Of a stretch of 64,000 bases of DNA, positions 29,425 to 38,816 are shown one piece after another. Source of the stretch: Pleomorphomonas sp. (GTDB lineage: Bacteria > Pseudomonadota > Alphaproteobacteria > Rhizobiales > Pleomorphomonadaceae). Positions within the stretch are counted from its first letter, which is position 1, and each line of letters opens with the position of its first letter. The notes beneath the pieces are model-generated. The model was not told the origin of the DNA. It did not search any database and was given only the letters and a program-made list of their open reading frames with translations. The translations under genes were made by a program, and so were the position numbers. The stretch covers positions 1-64,000 of the forward strand of contig JARKNW010000001.1 of the NCBI GenBank assembly GCA_029976075.1, in the 5' to 3' direction.

Positions 29425-30945
29425 ATGGAAACCGAGACGGATTCAAAGGGGCGGATCGTCAGGCGTTTTGAACCGCTGGCGGTCCTCGCCGTTGCCTCGG
29501 AAGCCTTTCCGGTGATCAAGACAGGCGGGCTGGCGGATGTTATCGGATCACTCCCCAAGGCTCTTTTGTCACAGGGTGTTGGTGCCAGAACCCTCATCCC
29601 GGCTTATCCCAGCGTACTCGCCAAGTGCGAGGACAAGGAGGTGGCCGGCCAGATGTCGTTGCTCGGCGAGCAAGTCACGCTGTGGGCCAGCCATTGCAAC
29701 GATCTGGAGTTGCTTCTGGTCGATTGCCCGGCGCTGTTCGACCGGCGTGGCGGCCCTTACCTTGACGACCAGGGCAGAAACCATCCCGACAACTGGCGGC
29801 GCTTCGCTCTTCTATCCGCCGCTGCGGCTCGCATTGCCGCCGAGGGCGTGGATGGCTGGCGCCCCGATGTCGTCCACCTGCATGATTGGCAAGCAGGGCT
29901 CACGGCCGCCTATATGCGGGCAAGCGGGATCGACGTTCCAATCGTCCTCACCATCCATAACCTGGCCTTCCAGGGACAGTTTCCGGTGAGCGTGTTCTCC
30001 GAGCTCGGCCTTCCCGACCATTTCCTCCACGTCAACGCCCTCGAATATTATGGCGACATCAGCTTCCTGAAGGCCGGCATTCGAATGGCCGACGCTGTCA
30101 CCACGGTATCGCCAACCTACGCCCGGGAAATCCTGACGGAAGAACAGGGGATGGGAATGGCCGGTGTGCTGCAAAGCCGGCGGTCGGTACTCTCCGGCAT
30201 CGTCAACGGCATCGACGAGGACATCTGGAATCCACTCACCGATCCCTACATCGCCCAAAACTACGACCTCGACAGCATCGATCGTAGACGTGATAACCGC
30301 GACGCGGTGGAGCGTACCTTCGGCCTGACGCCCGGGGATGGCGCGATCCTCAGCGTGATCAGTCGCCTGACCTGGCAGAAAGGGATCGATCTTCTGGCAC
30401 CGGTGCTGCCCGGCCTGATAGACCGTGGAGCCCGCCTGATCGTCATCGGCGAAGGGGATCCGAGCATCATCTACGGACTGGCCGAACAGGCCCGCAAGCA
30501 TTCCGGCCGTGTTGTCATTCATCTGGGCTTCAGCGAAGAGTCCGCCCACCTGCTGCACGCGGGCAGCGATATCGTCATCCAGCCGTCCCGCTTCGAGCCC
30601 TGCGGTCTGACCCAGCTTTATGCGCTGAGATATGGCGCCATTCCGATTGTTGCCCGCACGGGCGGGCTGGCGGAGACAGTCATCGACGCAAATGAGGCCG
30701 CGATGGCAGCTGGCGTCGCGACGGGCTTTCAGTTTCATCCCGGATCGATCGAGGACCTTTACAACGCTATCGATCGAGCCCTGACAACCTACGACAATAC
30801 TGGCTCCTGGCGCCGGTTGCAGACCCAGGCCATGCGGACCGATTTTGGCTGGGGACGCAGCGCCGAGCGCTATGCCCGCCTCTACCGACAACTTACCCGC
30901 AGCCAAGCCGGCGTCACCGTGGGCGACGTCAGGAGATGCGCTTGA
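29425..30945 (+). CDS. glgA: Glycogen (starch) synthase, ADP-glucose type
   Basis: GT5 enzyme, GT-B fold, elongating alpha-1,4-glucan from ADP-glucose. It has the donor-binding motif VIKTGGLADVIG, HLHDWQAG, TIHNLAFQG, GIVNGIDEDIWNP, SRLTWQKGIDLL and the catalytic region PSRFEPCGLTQLYALRYG. From 29425 it has 506 residues, about 20 more than many GlgA at the N-terminus. The ribosome site there is weak; starts at 29296 (GGGG upstream) or a GTG at 29367 cannot be excluded. No other glycogen gene lies in the window. It converges on the cio operon with an 11-base gap. Confidence 0.93.
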   Translation: METETDSKGRIVRRFEPLAVLAVASEAFPVIKTGGLADVIGSLPKALLSQGVGARTLIPAYPSVLAKCEDKEVAGQMSLLGEQVTLWASHCNDLELLLVDCPALFDRRGGPYLDDQGRNHPDNWRRFALLSAAAARIAAEGVDGWRPDVVHLHDWQAGLTAAYMRASGIDVPIVLTIHNLAFQGQFPVSVFSELGLPDHFLHVNALEYYGDISFLKAGIRMADAVTTVSPTYAREILTEEQGMGMAGVLQSRRSVLSGIVNGIDEDIWNPLTDPYIAQNYDLDSIDRRRDNRDAVERTFGLTPGDGAILSVISRLTWQKGIDLLAPVLPGLIDRGARLIVIGEGDPSIIYGLAEQARKHSGRVVIHLGFSEESAHLLHAGSDIVIQPSRFEPCGLTQLYALRYGAIPIVARTGGLAETVIDANEAAMAAGVATGFQFHPGSIEDLYNAIDRALTTYDNTGSWRRLQTQAMRTDFGWGRSAERYARLYRQLTRSQAGVTVGDVRRCA

Positions 30946-30956
30946 GGATGCCAGCA

Positions 30957-31070
30957 TTACACGAGCCAGAGCCGCGAGCCTGCCTCAACAACGACAACCA
31001 CGGCGCCCCCGGCCAGCCAGTAGCCGACAAACCACAGAAGCCGGACCAATGTGGGGCGGACCGTGGTCAA
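30957..31070 (-). CDS. DUF2474-type small subunit of CIO-type cytochrome bd oxidase (CydX-like)
   Basis: 37 residues with one membrane helix: TTVRPTLVRLLWFVG then YWLAGGAVVVVVEAG. No ATG is available; a TTG at 31070-31068 overlaps the cioB stop (TTGA) and has GAGGG inside the cioB end, six bases upstream. DUF2474 proteins follow cioB in many proteobacteria and are thought to act like CydX in stabilising the oxidase. The length, the single helix and the position all fit. Confidence 0.72.
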   Translation of the reverse strand: MTTVRPTLVRLLWFVGYWLAGGAVVVVVEAGSRLWLV

Positions 31071-32071
31071 TGATAGCCCTCTTCCGGTCGGACCTTGCCG
31101 CGGAAAACCCAGTAGGCATAGGCGGTATAGGCAAGAATGATCGGGATCAGGACCAAGGCGCCCACCAGCAGAAAGGCAAGGCTTGCGTGAGGAGCCGCCG
31201 CCTCGCTGATGGTCAGCGATGGGGGGACGATATAGGGATAGAAGCTGATACCTATCCCGATAAAGCCGAGCACGAACAGACCCAACGCCGCGAAAAATGG
31301 CCGGGTGTCGCGTTGCGTGTTGAGACCGGATATGATGACGGCGACGCAGACGAGCACCAGCAGCGGCACGACCACGCTGAAAATCACTGCAGGAAAGCTC
31401 AGCCAGCGTCCGAGATAATGTGGTCCGATCAGCGGGGTCCACAGGCTGAAAATCCCCATGCCTAGCAGCGTCAGGTAAGTCGCCGGGCGAGCAACGCGTC
31501 GAGCCCGCTCAGCGAGATCGTCGGTCGTCTTCATGACCAGCCAGGTCGAACCGAGCAGCGCGTAGCCGATGACGAGGGAAACGCCGGTCGCCAGGGAAAA
31601 CGGCGTCAGCCAATCCCACCATCCACCGGCATAAGCACGGTTGGCGACCCTGATACCTTCGATCAGCGCGCCCAGGGCGATGCCCTGCGATAATGCCGCC
31701 ACCGTCGAACCGATGGAAAATCCCCAATCCCAGACCGATAGCCAACGCTTGGTGCGCCACCTGAACTCGAAGGCAACACCACGGAAAATCAGCCCTAGCA
31801 GCATGGCGATCAGTGGCACGTAGAGCGCCGGCAGAACGGTCGCGTATGCCAGCGGGAAAACGGCCATCAGACCACCGCCCCCAAGCACCAGCCACGTCTC
31901 GTTGCCGTCCCACACAGGCGCAACGGTGTTCATCATCGTGTCGCGATCGCGCTTGTGGTGGAAGAACGGGAACAGGATGCCGATGCCGAGGTCGAAACCA
32001 TCCATCACCACATAGGCCAGAACGGCAAAGGCGATCAGAAAGGCCCAGATGAACGCGAGATCAATGCCCAT
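31067..32071 (-). CDS. cioB: Cytochrome bd-type quinol oxidase subunit II
   Basis: 334 residues, about eight membrane helices. The family text is DGFDLGIGILFPF, PVWDGNETWLV and FRGVAFEFRWR. It pairs with subunit I to form a cyanide-insensitive terminal quinol oxidase in the inner membrane. The start MGIDLAFIWAFL overlaps the end of cioA by 11 bases; 28 upstream in-frame codons lie inside cioA and are not part of the protein. Confidence 0.95.
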   Translation of the reverse strand: MGIDLAFIWAFLIAFAVLAYVVMDGFDLGIGILFPFFHHKRDRDTMMNTVAPVWDGNETWLVLGGGGLMAVFPLAYATVLPALYVPLIAMLLGLIFRGVAFEFRWRTKRWLSVWDWGFSIGSTVAALSQGIALGALIEGIRVANRAYAGGWWDWLTPFSLATGVSLVIGYALLGSTWLVMKTTDDLAERARRVARPATYLTLLGMGIFSLWTPLIGPHYLGRWLSFPAVIFSVVVPLLVLVCVAVIISGLNTQRDTRPFFAALGLFVLGFIGIGISFYPYIVPPSLTISEAAAPHASLAFLLVGALVLIPIILAYTAYAYWVFRGKVRPEEGYH

Positions 32072-33479
32072 GGTCGCCTCCCTGTTGCCTGCCTTGGGCC
32101 GGTCCAGGGGTGATGCCGGCAGTTCTGACAGGTCCCTGTTCGAGCACGCTCTCATCGGCCTCGGCGGGCAGACGCGCCATCAGGCGGAGGATGTAGAAAA
32201 TCCCCACTCCGAAGACGAAAAAATAGACGATCACGAAGGCCACGAGCGATGTCGCCACTGCCGGAGCGGCGATCGGCGACACCGAATCGACCGTCAGGAG
32301 ATGGCCATAGACCGTATAGGGCTGGCGACCGACCTCTGTGGTAATCCACCCCGCCAGTACCGCGATGAAGCCAGCCGGCCCCATGGCAACCGCCGCCCTG
32401 TGCAGCCACCGATCCTTTGCCAATCGGCCTCGCCACCAAACAACAGCCGACCATAGACCAAGACCCAACATCGCCATTCCCAGAGCGACCATGACGCGAA
32501 AAGACCAGAAGACCACGGCGACCGGCGGCTCCAGTTCGTCCGGAATGGTATCGAGACCGGCAAGCGGCTCGTTCAATCCATGCTTGAGGATAAGGCTGGA
32601 GAGTCCGGGAATGGATATGGCGTAGTCGACGCGTTTGTTCGCCTGATCAGGCAACCCGAACAGGATCAACGGCGCGCCGTCGGGATGACTTTCGAAATGT
32701 CCCTCCATCGCCATGACCTTGGCAGGCTGATGCTGAAGCGTGTTGAGACCGTGCTGATCACCGGCGAGGATCTGCATCGGAGCCACCACGACCACCATCC
32801 CCATGGCCATGGCGAACATCGTGGCGCTGCGCCTTGGCGCAGTTCCTTTCAGCAGATGCCAAGCCCCACAGGCTCCCACGACCAACGCGGTGGTGAGGTA
32901 CGCCGCGAGCACCATGTGCACCAGGCGATAGGGAAAGGAGGGCGTCAAAATGATGGCCCACCAGTCGAGGGGAACGAACTGACCTGCTTCGTTGGTGGCA
33001 AAGCCTTGTGGCGTCTGCATCCACGAGTTGGCGGCAAGAATCCACGTTGCCGACAATAGCGTTCCGATGGCGACCATACCGGTTGCAAAAAGATGCAAGC
33101 CATGGCCGACCCGCTTGAGACCAAACAGCATGACGCCGAGAAAGCCCGCCTCGAGAAAGAAGGCGGTCAGTACCTCGTAGCCCATCAGCGGACCGATCAC
33201 CGGCCCGACCTTGTCGGCAAAGCGGCTCCAGTTGGTTCCGAACTGGTAGGACATGACGATGCCGGACACGACGCCCATGGCGAAGGCGACGGCAAAAATC
33301 GATTTCCAGAACTCGAACAGCTCTTCGTAGACCTGTCGCTTGGTGATGAGCCACAAGGCATTGAGTACAAAGAGATAACTCGCCAACCCGATGGTGAAGG
33401 CAGGCAGAACGATGTGAAATGCGATGGTAAAGGCGAACTGCAACCGCGCCAACAGGAGTGCATCCAAGCTGTCGAACAT
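32061..33479 (-). CDS. cioA: Cytochrome bd-type quinol oxidase subunit I (CIO type)
   Basis: 472 residues, about nine membrane helices. The haem ligand His lies in AFHIVLPAFTIG (about residue 22), the second His in RLVHMVLAAY, and GRQPYTVYG matches the GRQPW motif of the family. The Q-loop is short, typical of CioA rather than E. coli CydA. It oxidises quinol and reduces O2 at high affinity without pumping protons. First gene of cioA-cioB-DUF2474. A weak FNR-like box (TTGAGAAAATGCAA, 33586-33599) lies upstream. Confidence 0.95.
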   Translation of the reverse strand: MFDSLDALLLARLQFAFTIAFHIVLPAFTIGLASYLFVLNALWLITKRQVYEELFEFWKSIFAVAFAMGVVSGIVMSYQFGTNWSRFADKVGPVIGPLMGYEVLTAFFLEAGFLGVMLFGLKRVGHGLHLFATGMVAIGTLLSATWILAANSWMQTPQGFATNEAGQFVPLDWWAIILTPSFPYRLVHMVLAAYLTTALVVGACGAWHLLKGTAPRRSATMFAMAMGMVVVVAPMQILAGDQHGLNTLQHQPAKVMAMEGHFESHPDGAPLILFGLPDQANKRVDYAISIPGLSSLILKHGLNEPLAGLDTIPDELEPPVAVVFWSFRVMVALGMAMLGLGLWSAVVWWRGRLAKDRWLHRAAVAMGPAGFIAVLAGWITTEVGRQPYTVYGHLLTVDSVSPIAAPAVATSLVAFVIVYFFVFGVGIFYILRLMARLPAEADESVLEQGPVRTAGITPGPAQGRQQGGDHGH

Positions 33480-33641
33480 CGGGTGCCTTCCCTTCCCAGC
33501 CGATTGGCTCGGCCGTCAGTTGCCATTAGGACGAAACGACCCGCACGTCGCCAAAACGCATCTTATTGGGTGCAACGGCCCTTCTTTGAGAAAATGCAAA
33601 TGACAGCCAGCATTGACGGGTGGCGATGTGATCGCGCTTTG

Positions 33642-33779
33642 CTATTGCTGAACCGCGTGAGGCGGAAACTGCTTCTGATCCTCTCCGCGTCCCAGGTTTC
33701 CACCTAGGCGGATCGCGCCGATCGCCAAGACGACGACGAGCAACAAACCTAGGCCAAGCAACAGGGGATTGACGCGCAT
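33642..33779 (-). CDS. Small single-helix membrane protein upstream of cioA
   Basis: 45 residues: MRVNPLLLGLGLLLVVV then LAIGAIRLGGNLGRG and a polar tail EDQKQFPPHAVQQ. One N-terminal membrane helix. A good ribosome site (GAGGATCGGAAG) precedes the ATG. It lies 162 bases upstream of cioA on the same strand and could share its transcript. I do not recognise the family. The rest of 33480-33933 is regulatory space for cioA and gcd. Confidence 0.5.
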   Translation of the reverse strand: MRVNPLLLGLGLLLVVVLAIGAIRLGGNLGRGEDQKQFPPHAVQQ

Positions 33780-33933
33780 CTTCCGATCCTCTCGGTGCGT
33801 GTTCCGGTATTACTGGCCCAACTCGGCACTGACGGACTTGTTCCGGTGCATCGTTAAAAATACCGTCGCACGGGGAACCAAAGCCTGCCTGAGCGCTTCA
33901 CTAGGCTGAAGATTCAGCTGGAGATAGCGCGCG

Positions 33934-36267
33934 ATGGTGATCTTGAGCGTCCTAGTGACGGGACTGTTCGGCCTCTTCCTGCTCGGCGGCGGTATTTATC
34001 TCGTCTTCCTCGGAGGCAGCGCCTACTACGTTCTGGCCGGCGGCGGCTTGCTGATCACCGCCCTTCTTCTTTACAGGCGCAGCGCCCACGCACTTACGGT
34101 CCACGCGGCTTTCCTGCTCGGCACGCTTGCCTGGGCACTTTGGGAAGTTGGCTTTGACTGGTGGCAACTTGGTCCGCGCGGCGGCGTACCCGTGTTGCTC
34201 GGCCTTTGGCTCCTGCTGCCTTTCGTCAGATGGCGGCTCAACCGAGCACCAGCTTCTCCCGGCCTTGGCAGCCCTCCCGCCCTCGCGCTGGTGGTCAGTT
34301 GTCTTCTCTCCATGGCCGTCGCTGGGTGGTCGATGTTCGTCGATCCGCATGACCTTGATGGACGCCTGCCGGAAAAGCGCAGCCAGGAGGCTGCCGATCA
34401 GCGTGGCGTACCCGATGGCGATTGGTGGCAATATGGCCGGACGCCACTTGGCCAGCGCTATTCACCTCTCACGCAAATCAATGTCGATAACGTTCGTAAC
34501 CTCGAGGAAGCCTGGCGCTACCAGACCGGCGATTTGAAGCGGCCGGAAGACGTCGGAGAGACGACCTACCAAGTGACCCCGCTCAAGGTCGGTGACACTC
34601 TCTATCTCTGCACACCGCACAACTGGGCGATCGCACTCGACGCGGCGACCGGCAAGGAAAAGTGGAAATATGATCCGAAGGCCGGCCTCAACCCGGATCG
34701 TCAGCACCAGACCTGCCGGGGCGTAACCTATTATCGCGATACCGTAGCGATGACCGGGACGCCCTGCTCGGAACGCGTCTATCTGCCGACATCTGACGCT
34801 CGCCTGGTTGCCCTCGATGCCCACACGGGCACTGTCTGCACCGGTTTTGCCGACCAGGGTGCGCTGCACCTGGAAGCCGGCATGAAGTACCAGCCCGGCG
34901 GCTACTACTACTCAACGTCTCCACCGGTCATCGTCGGGCGCAAGATCATCATTGGTGGCGCAGTCAACGACAACTACTCGACCCAGGAGCAGTCCGGCGT
35001 CATTCGTGCCTTCGATGTCGATACTGGCGCCCTGATCTGGAACTGGGACTCAGGCAACCCCAACGAGACGGCGCCGTTGCCACCGGGCCAGACCTACACC
35101 ACCAACTCGCCGAACAGTTGGTCAGTTTTCAGCGTCGACCAAGCTCTTGGCCTCGTTTACGTCCCCCTGGGCAACCAGGTCCCCGATCAGCTCGGCATGG
35201 GGCGCAGCGCCAAGGTGGAAAAATACTCCTCGTCGATCGTTGCGCTCGACGTCGAAACCGGCCGGGATCGCTGGGTCCGGCAGACCGTTCACCACGATCT
35301 CTGGGACATGGACGTGCCTGCGCAACCGGTCCTCCTCGACCTGACCAAAACTGACGGATCGACCGTACCGGCGCTGGTCGGGCCCACCAAGCAAGGCGAT
35401 ATCTACGTGCTGGATCGGCGGACCGGAGAGCCGATCCTTCCGGTTACCGAGCAACCGGCCCCGAAGGGTGCCATTGCCGAGGACTTCTCGGCTGAGACCC
35501 AACCGATCTCAGCCCTGACATTCACGCCCCCACCGCTTCAGGAAAGGGACATGTGGGGTGTCAGCGTGTTCGATCAGTTGGCCTGCCGCATCAGCTTCCA
35601 CAAGCTCAACTACGAGGGGCGGTACACGCCGCCATCTCTCAAGGGCACCCTCGTCTATCCTGGCAACTTCGGCGTCTTCAACTGGGGCAGCGTTGCCGTC
35701 GATCCGGAGCGACAGGTGATGTTCGGCATGCCGACCTACCTCGCGTTCACGTCCCGGCTCGTGCCGAGGGCTGATATCCCGCCCCCCGGCCAAGGCAACA
35801 AGGGCAGCGAACAGGGCCTCAACCGCAATGAAGGAGCGCCCTATGGCGTGGTAATGGGACCATTCCTCGGACCGCTCGGGATACCCTGCCAGGCACCGCC
35901 ATGGGGCTATGTTGCCGGGGCCGATCTTTCCAATGGCAAGATCGCTTACAAGCACCGCAACGGTACCGTCTACGACATGACCGCCCTGCCCCTGCCGATC
36001 AAGCTGGGCGTCCCCGGCATTGGCGGCCCGATGATCACCAAGGGCGGGGTCGCCTTCCTAGCAGCGGCAGTCGACAACTACCTTCGCGCCTATGACCTGA
36101 CCACGGGGAGGCAACTCTGGCAGGCCCGCCTGCCGGCTGGCGGTCAGGCCACGCCGATGACCTACGCCCTCGATAACGGTCGCCAGATGGTGGTTATCGT
36201 CGCCGGCGGTCACGGATCGATCGGCACCAAGGCTGGCGATTACGTCATCGCCTACGCCCTACCCTGA
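33934..36267 (+). CDS. gcd: Membrane-bound PQQ-dependent glucose dehydrogenase
   Basis: 777 residues. Five N-terminal membrane helices (about 1-130) are followed by a periplasmic eight-bladed propeller starting DWWQYGRTPLGQRYSPL, with QVTPLKVGDTLYLCTPHN, the PQQ-site DLWDMDVPAQP and C-terminal GGQATPMTY. It oxidises glucose to gluconolactone in the periplasm and passes electrons to ubiquinone, which the adjacent CioAB oxidase could drain. No pqq synthesis genes are present in the window, so the cofactor must come from elsewhere in the genome or the medium. GGAG lies eleven bases before the ATG. Confidence 0.95.
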   Translation: MVILSVLVTGLFGLFLLGGGIYLVFLGGSAYYVLAGGGLLITALLLYRRSAHALTVHAAFLLGTLAWALWEVGFDWWQLGPRGGVPVLLGLWLLLPFVRWRLNRAPASPGLGSPPALALVVSCLLSMAVAGWSMFVDPHDLDGRLPEKRSQEAADQRGVPDGDWWQYGRTPLGQRYSPLTQINVDNVRNLEEAWRYQTGDLKRPEDVGETTYQVTPLKVGDTLYLCTPHNWAIALDAATGKEKWKYDPKAGLNPDRQHQTCRGVTYYRDTVAMTGTPCSERVYLPTSDARLVALDAHTGTVCTGFADQGALHLEAGMKYQPGGYYYSTSPPVIVGRKIIIGGAVNDNYSTQEQSGVIRAFDVDTGALIWNWDSGNPNETAPLPPGQTYTTNSPNSWSVFSVDQALGLVYVPLGNQVPDQLGMGRSAKVEKYSSSIVALDVETGRDRWVRQTVHHDLWDMDVPAQPVLLDLTKTDGSTVPALVGPTKQGDIYVLDRRTGEPILPVTEQPAPKGAIAEDFSAETQPISALTFTPPPLQERDMWGVSVFDQLACRISFHKLNYEGRYTPPSLKGTLVYPGNFGVFNWGSVAVDPERQVMFGMPTYLAFTSRLVPRADIPPPGQGNKGSEQGLNRNEGAPYGVVMGPFLGPLGIPCQAPPWGYVAGADLSNGKIAYKHRNGTVYDMTALPLPIKLGVPGIGGPMITKGGVAFLAAAVDNYLRAYDLTTGRQLWQARLPAGGQATPMTYALDNGRQMVVIVAGGHGSIGTKAGDYVIAYALP

Positions 36268-36274
36268 TTGTAAA

Positions 36275-36305
36275 GAAGGCGCGGGGGGAGACAGCTCGCG
36301 CCTTC
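36275..36305 (+). terminator. Hairpin terminator after gcd
   Basis: GAAGGCGCG (36275-36283) and CGCGCCTTC (36297-36305) form a perfect 9-bp stem 8 bases past the gcd stop. Only TCATG follows, so a T-run is lacking on the plus strand. Confidence 0.55.
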
Positions 36306-36417
36306 TCATGCCACTCCACTCGATCCGAATGCCAGGATGCAACTCCAGCAACGACCGGGAACAAAGCCAGCCGACCCAGGTTCCTGCGGCCAATCCTAGT
36401 CATTGTGGGAGCATGGC

Positions 36418-37596
36418 ATGAAGGCGCTTACCTGGCACGGCAAAGGCGATATCCGTTGCGAGCGGGTCGATGATCCAAGGATAGAGGACGAACGCGACAT
36501 CATCATTCGCGTCACATCATGCGCCATCTGCGGCTCTGATCTTCACCTCATGGACGGCTATATGCCGACCATGGAATCCGGCGACGTGCTCGGTCACGAG
36601 ACCATGGGCGTGGTGGAAGAGGTGGGGCGCGGGCACGGCAAGTTCAAACCGGGTGATCGGGTGGTCGTTCCCTTCAATCTGTCCTGCGGCGAATGCTTCT
36701 TCTGCAAGAAACAGCTCTATTCGCTTTGCGACCGTTCGAACCGCAACGCCGATCAGGCCGCCAAGGTAATGGGCCAGTCGCCGGCCGGCCTGTTTGGCTA
36801 CTCTCACATGCTCGGCGGCTACGCCGGTGGCCAGGCGGAGTTCCTCAGGGTGCCGTATGCCGATGTCGGTCCGATCCTGGTGCCGGAGGGGCTCGACGAC
36901 GACCAAGTATTGTTTCTGTCCGACATTTTTCCGACCGGCTACATGGCTGCCGAGAATGCCGGGATCGAACCGGGCGACACGGTGGCAATCTGGGGCTGTG
37001 GCCCGGTGGGCCAGTTCGCCATCCAGAGCGCCTGGATGCTCGGCGCCGGCCGCGTGATAGCCATCGACAAGGTTCCCGAGCGCCTGGCCATGGCCCGCAA
37101 CTATGGCCGGGCAGAGACGCTCGATTTCAGCGAGGTCGACATCTATGACGCGTTGATGGACATGACCGGCGGCCGCGGCCCCGACCGCTGCATAGATTGC
37201 GTTGGAACCGAGTCCGACGCCGGTGCGAGCTTTGACGCCGCGCTCGACAAGGTAAAAACGACCCTTTTCCTCGGCACCGATCGCCCGCATGTGTTGCGGG
37301 AAGCCATCATCTGCTGCCGCAAGGGCGGTACGATCTCCATCCCTGGCGTTTATGTCGGCCTTCTCGACAACATTCCCTTCGGCCCGGCCATGAACAAGGG
37401 GCTGACCTTCCGGATGGGGCAGACCCACACGCAGCGTTATCTCGCTCCCCTCCTGGAAAAGGTCGTGTCCGGGGAAGTCGATCCTAGCTTCGTGATCACG
37501 CACCGCGCCGGGCTCGAGGCCGGCCCTGAACTCTACAAGGCGTTTCGCGACAAGGAAGACGGCTGCATCAAGGTCGTCATGAAACCTGACCTTTGA
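36418..37596 (+). CDS. Zinc-dependent alcohol dehydrogenase (formaldehyde dehydrogenase-like MDR)
   Basis: 392 residues, medium-chain dehydrogenase. The catalytic zinc ligands are in CAICGSDLH and GHETMG; the structural zinc lobe is [15 protein letters not shown]; the NAD-binding motif is [10 protein letters not shown]. The long insert and [17 protein letters not shown] resemble the glutathione-independent formaldehyde dehydrogenase branch. The start at 36418 follows GGGAG by six bases. The next gene begins 14 bases on, suggesting cotranscription with the hydrolase. Confidence 0.9.
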   Translation: MKALTWHGKGDIRCERVDDPRIEDERDIIIRVTSCAICGSDLHLMDGYMPTMESGDVLGHETMGVVEEVGRGHGKFKPGDRVVVPFNLSCGECFFCKKQLYSLCDRSNRNADQAAKVMGQSPAGLFGYSHMLGGYAGGQAEFLRVPYADVGPILVPEGLDDDQVLFLSDIFPTGYMAAENAGIEPGDTVAIWGCGPVGQFAIQSAWMLGAGRVIAIDKVPERLAMARNYGRAETLDFSEVDIYDALMDMTGGRGPDRCIDCVGTESDAGASFDAALDKVKTTLFLGTDRPHVLREAIICCRKGGTISIPGVYVGLLDNIPFGPAMNKGLTFRMGQTHTQRYLAPLLEKVVSGEVDPSFVITHRAGLEAGPELYKAFRDKEDGCIKVVMKPDL

Positions 37597-37610
37597 GGGT
37601 AGAGGCACCC

Positions 37611-38219
37611 ATGGCAGATCAAGGTTTGATCCATGGGCCGCTCGGATCGGGCACTCTGCATCTTTGCGTGGACATGCAGCGTGTATTCGGTCCCGGCCAC
37701 CCTTGGGCGATGCCCTGGCTGGAACGCGTCACGCCGACGATCGAGAGGCTATGCGAGCGGCACGCCGACCGGACGGTGTTCACACGCTTCATCCCCGCCA
37801 CCCGCCCAGGTGAAGGGCGCGGCACTTGGGCGCGCTATTATCGACGATGGGCCGATATTACGCTCGAGAGATTGGACAGCGAAGCCGTGCGCGTCATCCC
37901 GGCCCTCGAACGCTTCTCGCCGCCGGCACGCGTTCTGGACAAGCACGTCTACTCGCCATGGACCGAGGGGCAGCTCGACGCCATGCTTTCGAGCTCCAAC
38001 ATCGATACGCTGGTCATCACCGGCGGGGAAACGGACGTCTGCGTGTTGGCTTCGGCGCTCGGTGGCATAGACCGAGGCTATCGCGTCATCTTGGTAGGCG
38101 ATGCTCTTTGCAGCTTCGTGGACGAAACCCATGATGCCCTGATGGAACTCTACCTCACCCGCTTTAGCGAGCAACTCGAGGTCACGACAGCAGAGGAACT
38201 GTTGGAAAACTGGCGCTAG
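37611..38219 (+). CDS. Isochorismatase-like cysteine hydrolase
   Basis: 202 residues. The catalytic triad of the family is visible: Asp in CVDMQRVF, Lys in LDKHVYSPW and Cys in ETDVCVLASA; the cis-peptide site is VITGGE. It likely hydrolyses an amide, but the substrate cannot be told. GAGGGTAGAGG precedes the ATG. It lies 14 bases after the alcohol dehydrogenase and 80 bases before a small hypothetical gene. Confidence 0.87.
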   Translation: MADQGLIHGPLGSGTLHLCVDMQRVFGPGHPWAMPWLERVTPTIERLCERHADRTVFTRFIPATRPGEGRGTWARYYRRWADITLERLDSEAVRVIPALERFSPPARVLDKHVYSPWTEGQLDAMLSSSNIDTLVITGGETDVCVLASALGGIDRGYRVILVGDALCSFVDETHDALMELYLTRFSEQLEVTTAEELLENWR

Positions 38220-38299
38220 GTTGGGAAGCCATCCCTCCAAGGGAACCGCGAGCCGCCTCATTGGTTGAAGCTTGGATGCGTTCCCAAACGGAGAGAGCC

Positions 38300-38506
38300 A
38301 TGACCGCCCGTCTGCAGGAACTTGAAGACGAGTACCGCGACTACCTCATCGAAAGCGGCGATGCCCCGCCGGACATCCTCCGCCTCACGGCTCGGGATTT
38401 CGTTGAGCGAAACCAACACCTCGCACCGCCCGAAGCACGCCTCGGTGGAGAGCGGTGCGATCCCCGCATTACTGAAATGGCCGCCCTCATCCCATACCAA
38501 TCGTGA
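38300..38506 (+). CDS. Small hypothetical acidic protein
   Basis: 68 residues: MTARLQELEDEYRDYLI, then ESGDAPPDILRLTARDFVE and a Pro/Arg-rich tail. GGAGAGAG lies just before the ATG, and a strong terminator follows at 38557. Helical and acidic, no membrane segment, no family recognised. The good ribosome site and the flanking terminator support a real gene, possibly last in the dehydrogenase/hydrolase operon. Confidence 0.5.
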   Translation: MTARLQELEDEYRDYLIESGDAPPDILRLTARDFVERNQHLAPPEARLGGERCDPRITEMAALIPYQS

Positions 38507-38556
38507 GTACCTGCCGAGGCACCCACCCCCGTCTGGCTTGGCCTCGGCCAACTCAT

Positions 38557-38597
38557 CCCCGCGCGTATCCGGTTGAACCGGTCGCGCGGGGCTTTTT
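38557..38597 (+). terminator. Rho-independent terminator
   Basis: CCCCGCGCG (38557-38565) pairs perfectly with CGCGCGGGG (38583-38591), with an inner CCGGTT/AACCGG stem, followed by CTTTTTG. It closes the plus-strand transcript running from 36418. Confidence 0.85.
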
Positions 38598-38737
38598 GTG
38601 GTTACCACCCCACACATCCGCCAAGTGCCGGGCAGTAAGAGCGTCGCGAGAGATTGTGTAATCGTCGCCCATCCCGCCGACGGCTCTTTCCACGACATCG
38701 TCGCGCTGGACTGCGAGCGCAGGCCCATCTAGGTTGC

Positions 38738-38760
38738 CCGCCAACATCCGATGTTGGCGG
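38738..38760. repeat. Perfect 10-bp inverted repeat upstream of the fucosyltransferase
   Basis: CCGCCAACAT (38738-38747) and ATGTTGGCGG (38751-38760) flank a 3-base loop. No T-run follows on either strand. It sits 57 bases before the GT10 start and could be an operator or an RNA hairpin. A minus-strand reading frame (38777 to 38553) crosses it but looks like chance. Confidence 0.45.
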
Positions 38761-38816
38761 CGAGACTCGTCGCTCATGGCAACCAAAAGCTCCGACGATC
38801 GGAGCGGGCTTGACGA

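Noticed and set aside
33586-33599. FNR-like site TTGAGAAAATGCAA upstream of cioA
   Set aside because: Only the outer TTG...CAA bases and one inner base match the consensus; too weak to list as a feature.
38553-38786. Possible minus-strand gene upstream of the fucosyltransferase
   Set aside because: It runs through a plus-strand terminator and a palindrome and resembles no family; too weak to call.
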